The notes under the pieces are model-generated. The model saw nothing but the letters and a program-made list of their open reading frames with translations, was not told where the DNA came from and did no database searches. Shown piece by piece: positions 44,405-56,060 of a stretch of DNA of 64,000 nt. The position numbers were made by a program, and so were the translations under genes. Origin of the DNA: Cryptomeria japonica (Eukaryota; Streptophyta; Pinopsida; Cupressales; Cupressaceae); NCBI RefSeq assembly GCF_030272615.1, contig NC_081409.1:21704260-21768259 (forward strand), written 5' to 3'. How positions within the stretch are numbered: the stretch's first letter is position 1; every line of letters begins with the position of its first letter.

Positions 44405-47400
44405 CCTTACTTTCTTGATGATAGAGTATTTAAGATTATAAATAAGCTTTAGGCTAAGAGGCAAGTGACTATTATCCTAGATTATAGATGAAAATTAATT
44501 GATTTAAAATATTAGTGTTCAATATTGGTTCATATAATAACTATGACTATATCCGATTGATCATAATATTCTTTTGGCACATATTAGGATATGACAAGGT
44601 TCTTTAAGAATCATATTTATGTTATCATAATTTTGTGTGTTTTAAATGAATGATGAAGATAAGCTTATATTTTTAGAACAACTACAATTGAAGTTAACTC
44701 ATTTCTTGTTAAGTGGACATGTAGCAATACTTTGACTGATACACTTGCATTCTCTATTGTGCTCATGTATGCCCTTGCATGCTCTTGTATGATTTTATGT
44801 GCTTTTATATGCATGATTTGATGTACTCTTGTATGCTTATGTGTGTCTTGTATGGCCAAATGTATTCTTTTGTTTTCAATGATTGTTTTATTTGTTGTGG
44901 AATGGATGTTATATATGGAGCAAAGAGAGAGGTAAGTTTCAAAATAAGGATAAGCCTCTACATTAGTTATCTATCAATAATCAACTCATAAAAGTGTTTT
45001 GGCCAAAGCTTGTTTGATTTCTTAGTATATGCTTTATATTTGATTGTTATGTCCCACAATCTCTTATATATCATGATATCATTATTTTGGCATCTTATAA
45101 TATAGATATATCATGTTGCACTAGATTCCATCACCTTTCTAGTTTCAAGTTTCTAGGAATTATCGTGTAGGGTTGTGTATTCTTCTTGTTGCTACTAAGC
45201 ATGAGTTAATGTGCATTTCTTTCTGTCATTGCATTTTTTCCATATGGTTATGCATATAGGAATCTTTCATTGGGTTTAAAAAAGAGCTTAATGGTGTCTT
45301 GAGTCATCTTGGAGAGTTACGTATTCCTCTCACGATGTTGGCATGGATCCTTGTGGTAATTCAAGTCAGTTAGTATAGTTTTGAACCCATTCCAAGCATC
45401 CTAGAGTGTCTTGTAAAGTCTTTTAAGAGTATGTTAGTGTCGTAGATGTTTATTCTTGTGTCTTTTAACTTGGGGAAGAAGTTTAGGGTGTTAGTGAGGT
45501 GTATATCTCCCTCTTCATCCTCCCCTTGATGTGTTGGTGATGCTTAGTGTCTAGGGGAGTTGTTTGCATACTTCATAATGGATTACTTTCTAACATCTTT
45601 GTGTTCCTTAGGTCAAACCAGCACCTTTAGTTTACCCCAACACATATGTGATATTTGGGGGAGTGATATCTAGCTTTGTTTCACCCACTAGTCAGGACAC
45701 TAGTGTGAGTGAAGGACAATAGTGTGAAAAAATAGTTACCTGGGACACTAGCACCCAGATTGGACACTAGCATGCCCAGAGCATGCCAAACTCCAATGTA
45801 AAATTCTATTATACTTCAATCATGCTTGCATCCTATCAAGATGCCCTAGTCCTCTATGAGCTCCCTAGTCCTTTGTAGGTGTCTAGTGAGCTTTTTGAGG
45901 TCTCAAAAACATAATTTCAGGTCATCCAAGTTTCTTGTCAAAACTTGGAGAGTCAAGAGAGCCTCTAAGGTGGTTGAATTATGTTGTTAATGAGTTTTAG
46001 GGGTGTTGGTTGCATTAGTTTGTGTGATTGTGTTTGTAATAATTTGATTGCCACAACTAGGAGTGAGGAGAAAACTTAGTTTGCTAAGAGGAGTCTTATA
46101 AATCACCTTATGAAATCTTATAATGATCAAAATCTCTTTTTGATAATCCTTAAGGTTTCCTAATCCTTCCTTTGTTATTGGTCAACATTTAAGGACTTTA
46201 GCCTTCTGCTTGTGTGTTGTTGAGTTTCAACAAGATGTCATATGCTCATAGTTGAGCTAGTGGATTCTTGCATGTGTTGATAGAGCTTGGGCTTGAGTTG
46301 GTTATTCTACTGTGATGTGGATTAGAGGTTGAAAAATACCTCATTAAATCCTAGTTTCGTTGTGATAGGATAAATTCTCAGTATGTGTTAATCATCGTTG
46401 AGGATTCATATTCCCTTCCCTCATCATTTCATTGTGGTGAGTGGTTTCATTAGTATTCTTCTATTGTAGTCACCTTGCATCTACAATGGTGGGTTCTAGT
46501 GTATTTGATCTATTGTGCCATAGTCTCTCTCTTGCGACACTTGTGTGACATGCATTGTGTCATATCTTTAGGATATAGTTGTTAAGTTAATCTAGAATAT
46601 TTAAAAAAATATTCTACGTTTTTTTGGCTTGTTTCCTTGAGAGTTCCTTAGGGTGCATTACACTTTAGTATATTTAACTACAGGCTTAGATAAAAACTCG
46701 TCATATTAGACAACATCTATTAAGAATAAAGAGAGGAATTTGTTATTTTGTTGCAAGCAAAAAAATTGAAAAAACTTTATTATTGTTGCTTATAGAAAAA
46801 GAAAATAAATTACTTAATATTTTACTTTGTTTTCTTAGAAATATTGTAGCTTCCTATAAAATCGTAATAAAATTTAGTAATGAATATATTAAATGAATTC
46901 CTTTGAGTTATCTAATTGAATTAATTATTTTTAACTATTGATTTATAAGTGTATTTATTTCTAAAAGTAAAATATCATTTCCTTTATTAGATGTTATTTA
47001 TTAATTGATATTAAATATTTAATTGATCTACTATTCAAAGGTATTTTTATAAACCCTATTGCTTAAGTTGAATACTTTCATTTAGAAGGTTGCTTAATTT
47101 GAATACTTCCATTTAGCAAAGTGGACTAAAGGCAATAGAACTATTACCATTTCATATGTTGTATTGATCAATGTTTCTCTTGATAATGACCAACTAGGAA
47201 TTGAACCTAAGACCTTTTATTTGTTATTGGAGTGCTCTATCGACTGAACTGTTGGCCCTTATTTAGCTAGCCCATCATCGGTTTGAATCAGAATTACTTC
47301 CAACACCCTCTCTTAAGAAACACCACAAACACTTGAAATACATTGTTAGAAATCCTCTCATTAATGCCTATCACTTCCCTATCCAAAGAAAAATTCTAAG

Positions 47401-48118
47401 AATGCACCCCTACTCGACCATATCCTTCCACATCCACAACAATGAGTTTCCATCTCATCCACTCCACATGAGTTAGGTGTGTCTTTGTGTTTGACGTTTT
47501 AGTGCATTTAATATCATGACATACTTTTAACCCATAATTTTAAAATTCAAATTTCGACACAAACCCAAGCGAAGGCAATTTCAACTAACGACTATGCATT
47601 GATTCCCCTATCAAACCTTTCAAATTGTATGCCTAGATCATATGGAAAAGACATCATTCACATTATCTACCATTTGGTATCCATTATCAGTCCATACTAT
47701 TTGAAATCACTCAGTCCTAATAACATGTCTCATATAGCATTACTTTACATTAAATATTCCGATTGAAATTCTCGGTTCCCATGTTCCAAACCTCCTCATC
47801 ATTACAACAATTCAATTTAACAATCAAGCTCATAAAAAATTGAATCGAGGGACTTGCGAGAAAGAAAATTCTTGCAAAACAGATTAAAATGATAACGCAG
47901 CTCTAAGTACAATGATAACGACTATTTACTGCCAAAGCTTAAAATGTAAGCATCCAAAGTTCGTGGGCTTCTATCTAGTTTTAGACAGCTTTGCCTCTAA
48001 AAACGTGGATTGCATGTCTGAACAAAGTCAGGATTTAGATCTGAAAAAGTATTGTGACCGAGGATTGTTAATGGTGTTAAATGAAAGGAATAGGAAATAT
48101 GGCCATGAGAAGGAAAGG
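44405..48118 (-). repeat. Large inverted repeat, right arm, outer segment
   Basis: Reverse complement of 10187-13710 and then of 4485-4690, which are contiguous here because the copia element is absent. Small gaps are common: about 150 bases present at 4690-4835 are missing near 47893. No credible gene. The frame at 47912-48232 overlaps the outer arm end and has no homology I recognise. Confidence 0.9.
47190..47258 (-). repeat. tRNA-like sequence, right arm
   Basis: Minus-strand counterpart of 10834-10905, with GGGCCAACAGTTCAGTCGAT and GGTTCAATTCCTAGTTGGTC-type boxes. Presence in both arms shows it predates the inverted duplication. Confidence 0.6.
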
Positions 48119-48482
48119 CCAACATTAGAACTCCTCATTATGACCATGTTTATCAGAACTGAACCTCAGAAAAAGGGCTCAACAAGAAGCCAAGGAAGAA
48201 AGATGCATCGTCAATCCCTCTCACTGACATGACAAGCTCAATTCTTTTGCTATTGGACCCAACATATGAGCATCATAATCCAATTATTTAATGCACTGAC
48301 AAATTTGCAGTCTATGTATGTGCATGTGCATGTTTACGTAAGTATATGTATATGAAAGTAACAATAAAAAATATCATGAATATCATATAGATATCTAGTA
48401 CAAGATCATATCACACATAAATATAGTGGAAGGTAATGAAATATCATATAGAAACTATTGAACATGTAAAATTTGTATATCA
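48119..48482. other. Short non-coding stretch at the outer edge of the right arm
   Basis: AT-rich DNA with TATGTGCATGTGCATG-type words. Nothing recognisable. The copia fragment that follows is cut off here, about at its integrase. Confidence 0.5.
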
Positions 48483-50455
48483 TAAACAAACTCCCAAAAG
48501 GCGGGATCAAGAGAATGTGCATGTATCATACAACTAGCCATTTCTTTGAGAGTTCTATTCTTGTGTTCTGCAACCCCGTTCTACTGTGGAGTGTATGCAA
48601 CAGAATGCTAAAGATCAATCCTCTCAAATGTACAAAAATCCTCAAGTCTTTTGTTCACATATTCCCTTCCATTATCTGTGCGAAGAATCTTGACCACTTT
48701 CCCTGATTGCTTCTCCACACGAGTCTTGAAGTCCTGAAATCTGTCAAATACTTCACTCTTATGAATGAGAAAGTAGACCCAAGTGAAACGGGAGTAGTCA
48801 TCAATGAAGGTAAGAACATAGCGGGCCTTACTGAATGAAGGTGCTGGAAATGGACCTGCTACATCGTTGTGAACAAGTTGAAGAACTTCCAAAGCTCTCC
48901 AAGTTTTCCCTTTATCAAATTTCTCTTCGGGATGCTTGCCCATGGAACAACCTGAACATACACCCTCTGAAAAACTGATTCGAGGTAGACCTGTGACCAT
49001 GTCTTTAGTGCTTAGCTGTTGAAAATAGCGGTAGTTGAGGTGACCAAACCGCTCATGCCATAGCTTACTTTCTGAATTTGAATGAGTAAGCAAGGCCCTA
49101 GAAGGTGAACTTGGCACAAAGTGGGAGAATGAATAAAGCCTTGAGTTGTCATTGACTTGTCCCACTACTACCAAGGCATCATTATCAAGTTCCTTTACCA
49201 CAACTGAATCTGGTGTAAACTCAACCTTTTTCCCATTCCCATAGTGAGTGATTTGGTAGATGGAGAGAAAGTTGGTAGACAAGTTAGGAACATAGAGAAC
49301 ATTCTCAAATGTTCCATCATCCATGTCAACTGAACCTTTCCCTTCAACCTCTACTTGTGTGTCATCACCTATGTAAATGTGAGGTACCTTGGATGGCTTC
49401 AATGAAGAAAACTGCTCCTTTGTAGAACCCATGTGATATGAGGCACCCGAGTCAAGTATCCATTGCTGTGAAGAACCTGTTGTAGCCACAAATGCTTGCC
49501 CTTTTCCCTTAGACTGTGAGGAAGAGGAAGGAGTTGAATCCTTCTTTGTGTAGGCGGATGGCAAGTTGATGTTGTTTTTCTTGAGAAGATTGGTTAACTC
49601 ATCAACTTGCTTTGCATGGCATCGATGCTCATCATGACCATACTTTTTTCAATATGCACAAGTTGGTTTATCCTTCTTAGGTGGTGTCCCCTTCTTGGAA
49701 GAGGATGAAAAATCGCCTTGTGATGGAGAGGATGATTATCCTTTTTCTTGGTGTGGCTTAGACTTGGATTGCTTCTTATTCTTGTTGGAATCTTTGCCTT
49801 GACTTCCTTGATTTCCTTGATTTGCTACCAAAGCCTTGGACTTTGAAGACTTGAGAAACCCCATGTTCAACAACTTAGATTGTTCCAATATCATCATTTC
49901 TGTGAAAGCATCAAATGAAGGCATAACATAAGAACTCCCCACTGTCAAACGATGAGTTTGTAAGCTAGATACAAATGCTGCATATTCTGGTGCAAGCTTA
50001 TCCAACAAGTTGAAGATCAACTGAGCATCCTTTTTGTCAATTCCACAATCCTTTAGCTTTGCTCTTAGCTCATTTGCTTTGGTTACATAATCTTGGATTG
50101 TATCAAAACTCTTGGGATCTAAGTTGGTGAGCTCATTGTCAATCTGATAGCCTCTAATTTCATCAACTTGTGCATACAATTTTTGAAACATATCCCAAGC
50201 CTCTTTGATTGTTTTACACTTCTCAATGTGAAAAATGAGGTCATCTGATACATACTTGCATAAGGTTCCAAGAGCCATGCAATTCTTTGTGAGCCATTCT
50301 AATTGAGCAATTGGATCAGCCTTAGGATCAGGTGGTGCTATTATTGTTCCATCTATGTAGTGTGTGAGACCCTTTTCCATTAGTTTACTCCATACTTTAA
50401 TTTTCCATGATGCATAATTATGTGGAGTTAATGGTGGAAACTTATTAGGACTCAT
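48483..50455 (-). pseudogene. Copia gag-protease-integrase, 3' truncated
   Basis: Gag starts at the ATG at 50455 (MSPNKFPPLTPHNY). A stop after KPHQEKG (about 49736) breaks the first frame, and the zinc knuckle reads CAY-stop-KKYGHDEHRC with its second Cys codon turned into TGA. From 49564 the frame is open: protease WILDSGASYHM (Asp intact), pre-integrase LWHERFGHLN with CSGC, and integrase HNDVAGPF, FIDDYSRFTWVYF and LRTDNGREYVN. After a stop at 48610-48608 it reads SVAYTPQ-stop-NGVAEHKNRT and fades at about 48483. A typical copia polyprotein would continue for some 700 more residues. Confidence 0.9.
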
Positions 50456-52022
50456 TGCAACAAGAATGGAAAGATCACAAAGAGAGGCACAATCACACAA
50501 GACACCCCCCCAAATTCACTCAATCAAAGAACCCCCCCCAAATGTGATGATTTGGCACTTTATAAGTAGTGCGTATACAATGGTCCACTTGCAAAAAATG
50601 GCAAAGTGGACTTCTGATTTATAATTTTACAACTGCCTCAATAAGGCCAAAAGAGTCTCAAACTGATAATGCAAGAGATCTAACTAAGATCCAAGCAATT
50701 TACAAGTACCTAATAGGCCAAATAAGACCAATATCTGAAAGTACAATTTTCACTCAAAATCTCTGAAATCTGATCATAGATTCTAAAAGTAGAGGAAAAA
50801 ATAAGAACTTTCAAAAAAAAGGCACCTGAAAAGGAGGTCGTATGAGCTCAAATGAGGCCTTTGAAGTTGCAGAATTGAGGATTGGACAGGTACAGCTAAG
50901 AGAATCTGAAAATTCAGAAAAACCTATGCACCAAAATAATAAAATAACCACACCACTATGAAGATCATGAAATTTTAGCCCATTTCAAAAAAAATTGCAC
51001 CAAAAAAGAAGCAAAAATGAGCAAGATATGGCCTTCCAAAGTTGGACTGCAAAACTGAAAAGCCCAATGGAGAGGGGTCCAAAAAATTTCAAAAAGTGTT
51101 GATGTGGTGCTGATGTCATCAATTCACTATGTTAAATTTGACGACCGTATGACCATCACAAAAACTTCACCTCCCTGCTGACTGAGCGTCCGTACTGTAC
51201 GGACTGCTGACTATGTAGGTGGTTGTGCAGACCGTACGGATGATGTGGCACTGTACTGACAGTGCAGTATGGATTGTACAGATCTGACGTGGCTGAGCAG
51301 ATGACTGTTTTTCCGTGGGCCAATGGCCGCCTGCCATGTGGCGGGTGCAGTTGTCGCCTGGGTTAGGTGGTCGCCGGTGGAGAAGGTGCTGTCGGAGATG
51401 GGAGATCCCGGCAGGCCGGGAGCCGAGGACGGGCGGCGGTGGATCTCAGTGCAGGCGGCGGCAGGAGGACCTGCACGGTGGCGACGGCCGGTGGGAGTTG
51501 CGGTCGGAAAGTGGGGGAGGCGTCGGTGGGAGCTACGGATCTCAGCACGGGCAGCGGCGAGTCTCGGCATGGGCGGCGGCGGGAGGACCTGCACTGCAAA
51601 ACCTGGACGCGGCGCAGGTCCCGGTGGAGATCGGCGGCGGCGGGTACTGGCCCTGCAAAACCTGCAACACACAGGTACTGTGTACGGGGGGGTCTGCGGA
51701 CCCCCAAACAAAAAACTCTTTTTTTTTATTTTTATTTTTTTTTTTTTTTTTTTTTTTTTGAAAAAACAATTTTCGAAATTTTTGAAAAATTAAAAAAAAA
51801 AAAATTTAAATTTTGAAATCCGTACGACATTAGCCAAAATGGGAAAAAAAAATTTCTCACCAAAATAGATCGACTTTATAGTCGAAATTTATGGAAACGG
51901 CCTCCCGGATTCAACGGTGATGTCCAAATTGCTATATGACGCCCCCAAAAAATGAAAATCCCCAAATCCGAAAATAGAAGTCTTCCACGATGTCTCCAAA
52001 AACCGATTAATGAAGCCCCAAT
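50456..52022 (-). other. Leader of the truncated copia element, with a GC-rich insert
   Basis: About 1.57 kb, nearly twice the leader of the gag-only relative (0.82 kb). The gag-proximal part is shared. The extra DNA is a GC-rich block (about 51180-51715, GGCGGCGG-type) next to a T-rich run (51718-51761). Overlapping frames in this block are composition artefacts. Confidence 0.65.
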
Positions 52023-52035
52023 AGCTCTGATACCA
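52023..52035 (-). other. Primer binding site of the truncated copia element
   Basis: The minus strand reads TGGTATCAGAGCT next to the 5' LTR, an initiator-Met tRNA type site. Confidence 0.9.
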
Positions 52036-52482
52036 TGTAGGATTTTGCCAAGATCAAGGGCACAATGAAAAGCATAAAAGAGACAATAGAATGACAAGAA
52101 CAAATTGTATTCTCATCAATATACAAATGATCAACTGGATTAACCAATACAATGAATAGAGTTCTGCTTATACAGGCAAGGCCATATGGATGTATGAGCA
52201 TACAAATATGACATGTGGCTCAATGAGAAACAAGGGTAGGTAAGAAATACTAAGGGTAGGTAGGAGAAATAATATAATATTCCACAAGAGGTGGATGACC
52301 CACCGAATGTGGAGTGTAATAGTAAAATAAGACCACAACAGGTGGAATTTCTCCTACAAGCTTTATCCCTAGGTGCACACTTCCCTAAGTGTCTCAAATC
52401 CAAACTACGAAGAGATGCATTATCCTAAGTTAACTTAAGTAAATGTAATAATATCTTAAATGAATATTTATTTACACCAACA
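52036..52482 (-). repeat. 5' LTR of the truncated copia element
   Basis: 447 bp, starting TGTAGGATTTTGCC and ending TTTACACCAACA in plus orientation. It shares blocks such as AGAAACAAGGGTAGGTA and GGTGGAATTTCTCCTACA with the 492 bp LTRs at 19121 and 22946. Confidence 0.9.
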
Positions 52483-52929
52483 ATAATCATCATTTTATTA
52501 TACATACATAATCATCATGGCATTACATACATAAGGCATTACATCATCAACACATCATGCACACATATATAAACCTGCATATACATGGTAGCATCACATC
52601 ATACAATATGCATATAGACATCATGTAGGCATACATCATCATGAGACATACATATAGGAATCATCTCATCAATACATACATATAGCAAGTACAACTATCC
52701 ATCTAAAGCATAAATCATAAAATCATCATCCTGCATAAGCATCCATACATATCATCAAAATGCACATCAGCACAAAAATATGGGATCTCCTCATATATCA
52801 TATCATATCACCAAAAATATACATGTATCAGAGTACAATGAAGTCCACCATATTAGCTACCAAAGAACCATCCAAGGCACAGTCCAAAATAACAATATAA
52901 ATACATGCATACAAAATGCTCTCTCAAAT
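52483..52929. repeat. Low-complexity CATACATA/ATCATC region
   Basis: A and T rich DNA made of ATCATC, ACATACAT and GCATATAC words without a fixed period. Probably the non-coding 3' flank of the PMD reading frame. Confidence 0.6.
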
Positions 52930-54960
52930 GCCACTCTGACCAGATGTTGCACCACCATCACCACCTGCTCCCCCACTAGTCCCTGCATCACCTAATCTAT
53001 CTCTCCATGGAGGACCCATCACACCCCCACTAGCCCCCGCATCACCTGATCTATCTCTCTGTGGAGGACCCATCACACCCCCATTGCTCTGCATCCTCTG
53101 AGACTGCTTTGATCTGGCCTACCGCATCTATGAATAGCTCAGTGCTCGCCGACTAGCTGGCACCACCTGCTCATATAACCCCCGCCAATACTCTATCTTA
53201 GCCTGTGCTCGCTGAATCTCCCTCATCACCTCCCTAGTAGGACCCTGTGCTCCTACTCTAACCCAGACTCTCTCCTGTGGCTCTGCTAATCTCTCCACCG
53301 TATCATCCCTCTCCCGCAACACTACAGTTAGCTGTGACTCTCGTGCAAATAGCTGCAACCTCCACCTCCAAATCCTACACCTATGTCTCAGCTGCTGTAA
53401 GTCGAGTCTGCAAATGTAATATCATATGGTCCCGAAGATCTCCAGTGGCTCCCTCCCCTGTATCCATAGGTGCCTCACCTATAACTCCCTCTCTAGTGGT
53501 TCCCTCCCCTCTATCCATGTTCCCTCCCCTCTATCCATCTCCCCCATACCTCTGCCACCTAATCTAACTCCTCCCTGCATCAAAGGTCCCTGTGATATCC
53601 GCAATGGCAAACCGCCTCTCCCTCTCCGCTAAAATCGACCACCACCACCTCTGAATCCACCACCTCCACCATCCCCCCTCCTCCTCCATCACCACCTCCT
53701 CCATCACCACCATCCCCTCTACCTTGTCCATCTACTATAGGTCCTTGACCTCCTCTCCTCCTCCGCCTTCATCCCCTATCCTCCTCAAACTCTAGAATCG
53801 GCTCTGTCAGATCTGATATCCGAGGAATCGAATGTGCCTCCATATACTGCGTATACTCCTCTGACACTCCTACATCTACCATCCTCGGTCGTATATCCCA
53901 TGGTCTCACCTGTAGTATCTGAAACTCTGCTAATGCTTGATCATAAGGTAATATTGGCCCCCATAAATACCTCTCTCGGACCACCCATGCATACTCTCCC
54001 GATCCCCTAGGCAATCCCTGTCACCGTCCAAACTGTCTCAAAACTCTGTCAAGCAACTGTCTCTCCACATGGTAGGTTGTCCTACCAATGAGGAATCGGG
54101 TCATGAACACATATGGCAACGCCTTCGCATCATCCTCCCAGGGCTCACACTCAATATAGGGTCTCTAGATCACTGCATCCAGATCATCCAGTGCCCGCTG
54201 CCACCACTCTAACTTCCCTAGGTGGGGCTGACTCATCATATCGCTATACATATATACATATGGCTGGTCGACTGCCCAAAATCTTAGAATAACTAGTTGG
54301 GTAACTGGTAAGTTCTCCCACGCCCAAATATGCAGCAGCGTGACTCCCACTCCCAATGAGCCCCTCCCTCGGTATACTACATCATGAAGCTCCTGATATA
54401 AGTGTGCCACCACGCACGGTCCCCATGCAAACTGGGTCCCCTTTGTAATCATCTGCTCAATCACCTAACCCCAACCAACAACAAGTCCATGTGATCGTCG
54501 ATCTGGGCACAATAGTCCCCCCCACAATCCCTGATAGCACTGCTGGTAACGACTCATACAAAGCAGCTATGTCCTCTCAAGCTATCGAACCATCATCAAT
54601 ATAGACGTCCTCATCAAAAAATCTATACATTACTGATGTCCCCCATGCTCTGTCATACATCACCAGCTCACCTCGAATGGGAATATGCAGGATGCGCCAT
54701 ACATCCTCCAGTGTAATAGTCATCTCCCCCTGCGCCAAGTGAAACGTGCATGTCTCACTATGTCACCGCTTTGTCAATGTTGTAATAAAACCGTGATTCA
54801 TCTGAATCATATGCATATACATCACATCGTATAGGCTAATCACTGCAATGCAATCCACCTCGGCCTCTATCAACCGATCGCGCAGCCCCTGTGTAGCAAG
54901 ATACCTCTGATGCAACTGTAAGATGCGAAGATCCTCCTATACAACTGCATCAACAATCAT
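52930..54960 (-). pseudogene. Plant mobile domain (PMD/MAIN-like) protein, retroelement type, degenerate
   Basis: The minus strand from ATG 54960 reads a PMD: HQRYLATQGLRDRLIEAE, GEMTITLEDVWRILHIPIRG, CPDRRSHGLVV, FAWGPCVVAHLYQELHD, TLLHIWAWE, PYVFMTRFLIGRTTYHVERQ and GPILPYDQALAEFQIL. A Gly-rich linker, a predicted coiled coil (53358-53128, LRERDDTVERLAEPQERV) and a C-terminal repeat of GVMGPP-RDR-GDAG units (53080-52968) follow. At least five stops and two frame changes (one at the C run 54520-54527) kill it. PMD proteins in plants include MAIN/MAIL1 and many transposon-borne copies. It lies antisense, upstream of a gypsy polypurine tract and LTR, a position where some Tat-type elements carry extra frames. 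Confidence 0.85.
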
Positions 54961-56047
54961 CATCAGTTGTTTTATTTCAAACTTTCTTAAGTTTAAACCT
55001 AGACTATCAACAGATACTTTGATCATTCGGGTCTCAACAGGTAAGCAATCATGGCACACCTAGACTTCAACAGGCATTTATCCTAAATGACCTAAGTCTC
55101 ATCGGGGCTGCTATGGTTCAAAATAACTCTCACCTCATCTCTCCATCCATACATCATTGGCATCAAGAGATTTTTGTTCATGCAAACTGGGGCATCTATT
55201 TTTCTGCACAAAAACGTTATCTCTTCACAAAAGCACTAATACCTTAACAAAAGTGCTCAATAAATTATGCAAAAGCGCTCAAACCACAAAAGCGCTACAT
55301 TAGCTATGCAATAGCGCTACTTAACGGCAATAGCGCTCAATCAACTACTCAATAGCGTTGAACAACCAATAGCGCTCAAATAGCTAGGTAATAGCGCTAA
55401 CATTTACAGAAGCGCTAAAACAACTACACAATAGCGCCATAGAGGCACCATAGCGCTAATTAAGTTAACAATAGCGTCAAAACACAGTTTTAGTGCTATT
55501 GTGTCGACTCAACTTGGACTCAGCAAAAAACACATCAAAATGCATAAAATTTCAAATTTCAAATTCACATACTACTAGTTCGTAGTCGTCTAGCTGCTGA
55601 AATCAACGGACTCACTCTAATCGATGCTCTGCTATGGGAACCGACATCCTGACTACTCCTTGCTCTTCTAGAAAGTCACTATCAGAGCTAAAATTTCACT
55701 ATAGTCGCGGATACAAATGACCCTGTTTTCACCCCTTTCTCCCCATATAAACCCTTTGTCGTACCCCTAATTTTCCCCCGCTTGCCGCCATGGTCCCCGT
55801 GAACTTCCCGAGCCTCCCATTTCTCCATTTTATCTATGATTTCTTCTATTTTTCATTAGCATTGCTAACTTCTTATCTTCTATCACCCTACCAATTTTCA
55901 TTCTTTTTTTAGAGATCACCCGATTTTTCAAAAAAATTCAACCCATATCTCGAGGGGGCATACCACCCATTAAATCAACATTTTATGGGGCATTTCTTCA
56001 CACCTATTTTTCTTATTTTGAAACAACGCGATAAACCGCACCATCTC
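54961..56047. other. Non-coding DNA between the PMD gene and the gypsy LTR
   Basis: Contains the AGCGCT array (55232-55497). The rest (55500-56047) is AT-rich with no gene. It would be the promoter side of the antisense PMD gene and the 3' internal end of the gypsy element. Confidence 0.55.
55232..55497. repeat. 14-unit AGCGCT array with about 20 base spacing
   Basis: AGCGCT or one-base variants start at 55232, 55252, 55274, 55291, 55313, 55332, 55354, 55371, 55393, 55411, 55433, 55452, 55473 and 55492. Spacing mostly alternates between about 22 and 17-19 bases, so the true unit may be a 40-base dimer. The core is a palindrome usually preceded by CAAT or CAAA. The sequence between cores is variable. 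Confidence 0.9.
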
Positions 56048-56060
56048 AAAGAGGGGCAAA
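56048..56060 (+). other. Polypurine tract of a Ty3/gypsy element
   Basis: AAAGAGGGGCAAA, one pyrimidine only, directly before TGTAGTCAC. It sets the element's orientation to plus, opposite to the PMD gene. Confidence 0.7.

Larger units (their letters stand above)
48483..52482 (-). mobile_element. Truncated Ty1/copia element, relative of the gag-only element
   Basis: The minus strand has a 5' LTR (52036-52482), primer site, leader (50456-52022), gag, protease and most of integrase, then ends abruptly near 48483. RT, RNase H and the 3' LTR are missing. Gag is closely similar to that at 19836-22115 and the LTRs share blocks, so both belong to one family; this copy descends from the enzyme-encoding form. 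No target duplication can be tested. Confidence 0.9.

Noticed and set aside
4485-48118. Plastid-type inverted repeat
   Set aside because: No rRNA, tRNA set or plastid genes; the arms are diverged and full of nuclear transposons.
51211-51816. Five overlapping 75-166 residue frames on both strands
   Set aside because: All lie in a GC-rich block where stop codons are rare. None has a family motif, and they contradict each other in frame and strand.
55232-55497. CRISPR-like array
   Set aside because: The repeated core is only 6 bases with about 14-base variable spacers, in a plant nuclear context, with no cas genes.
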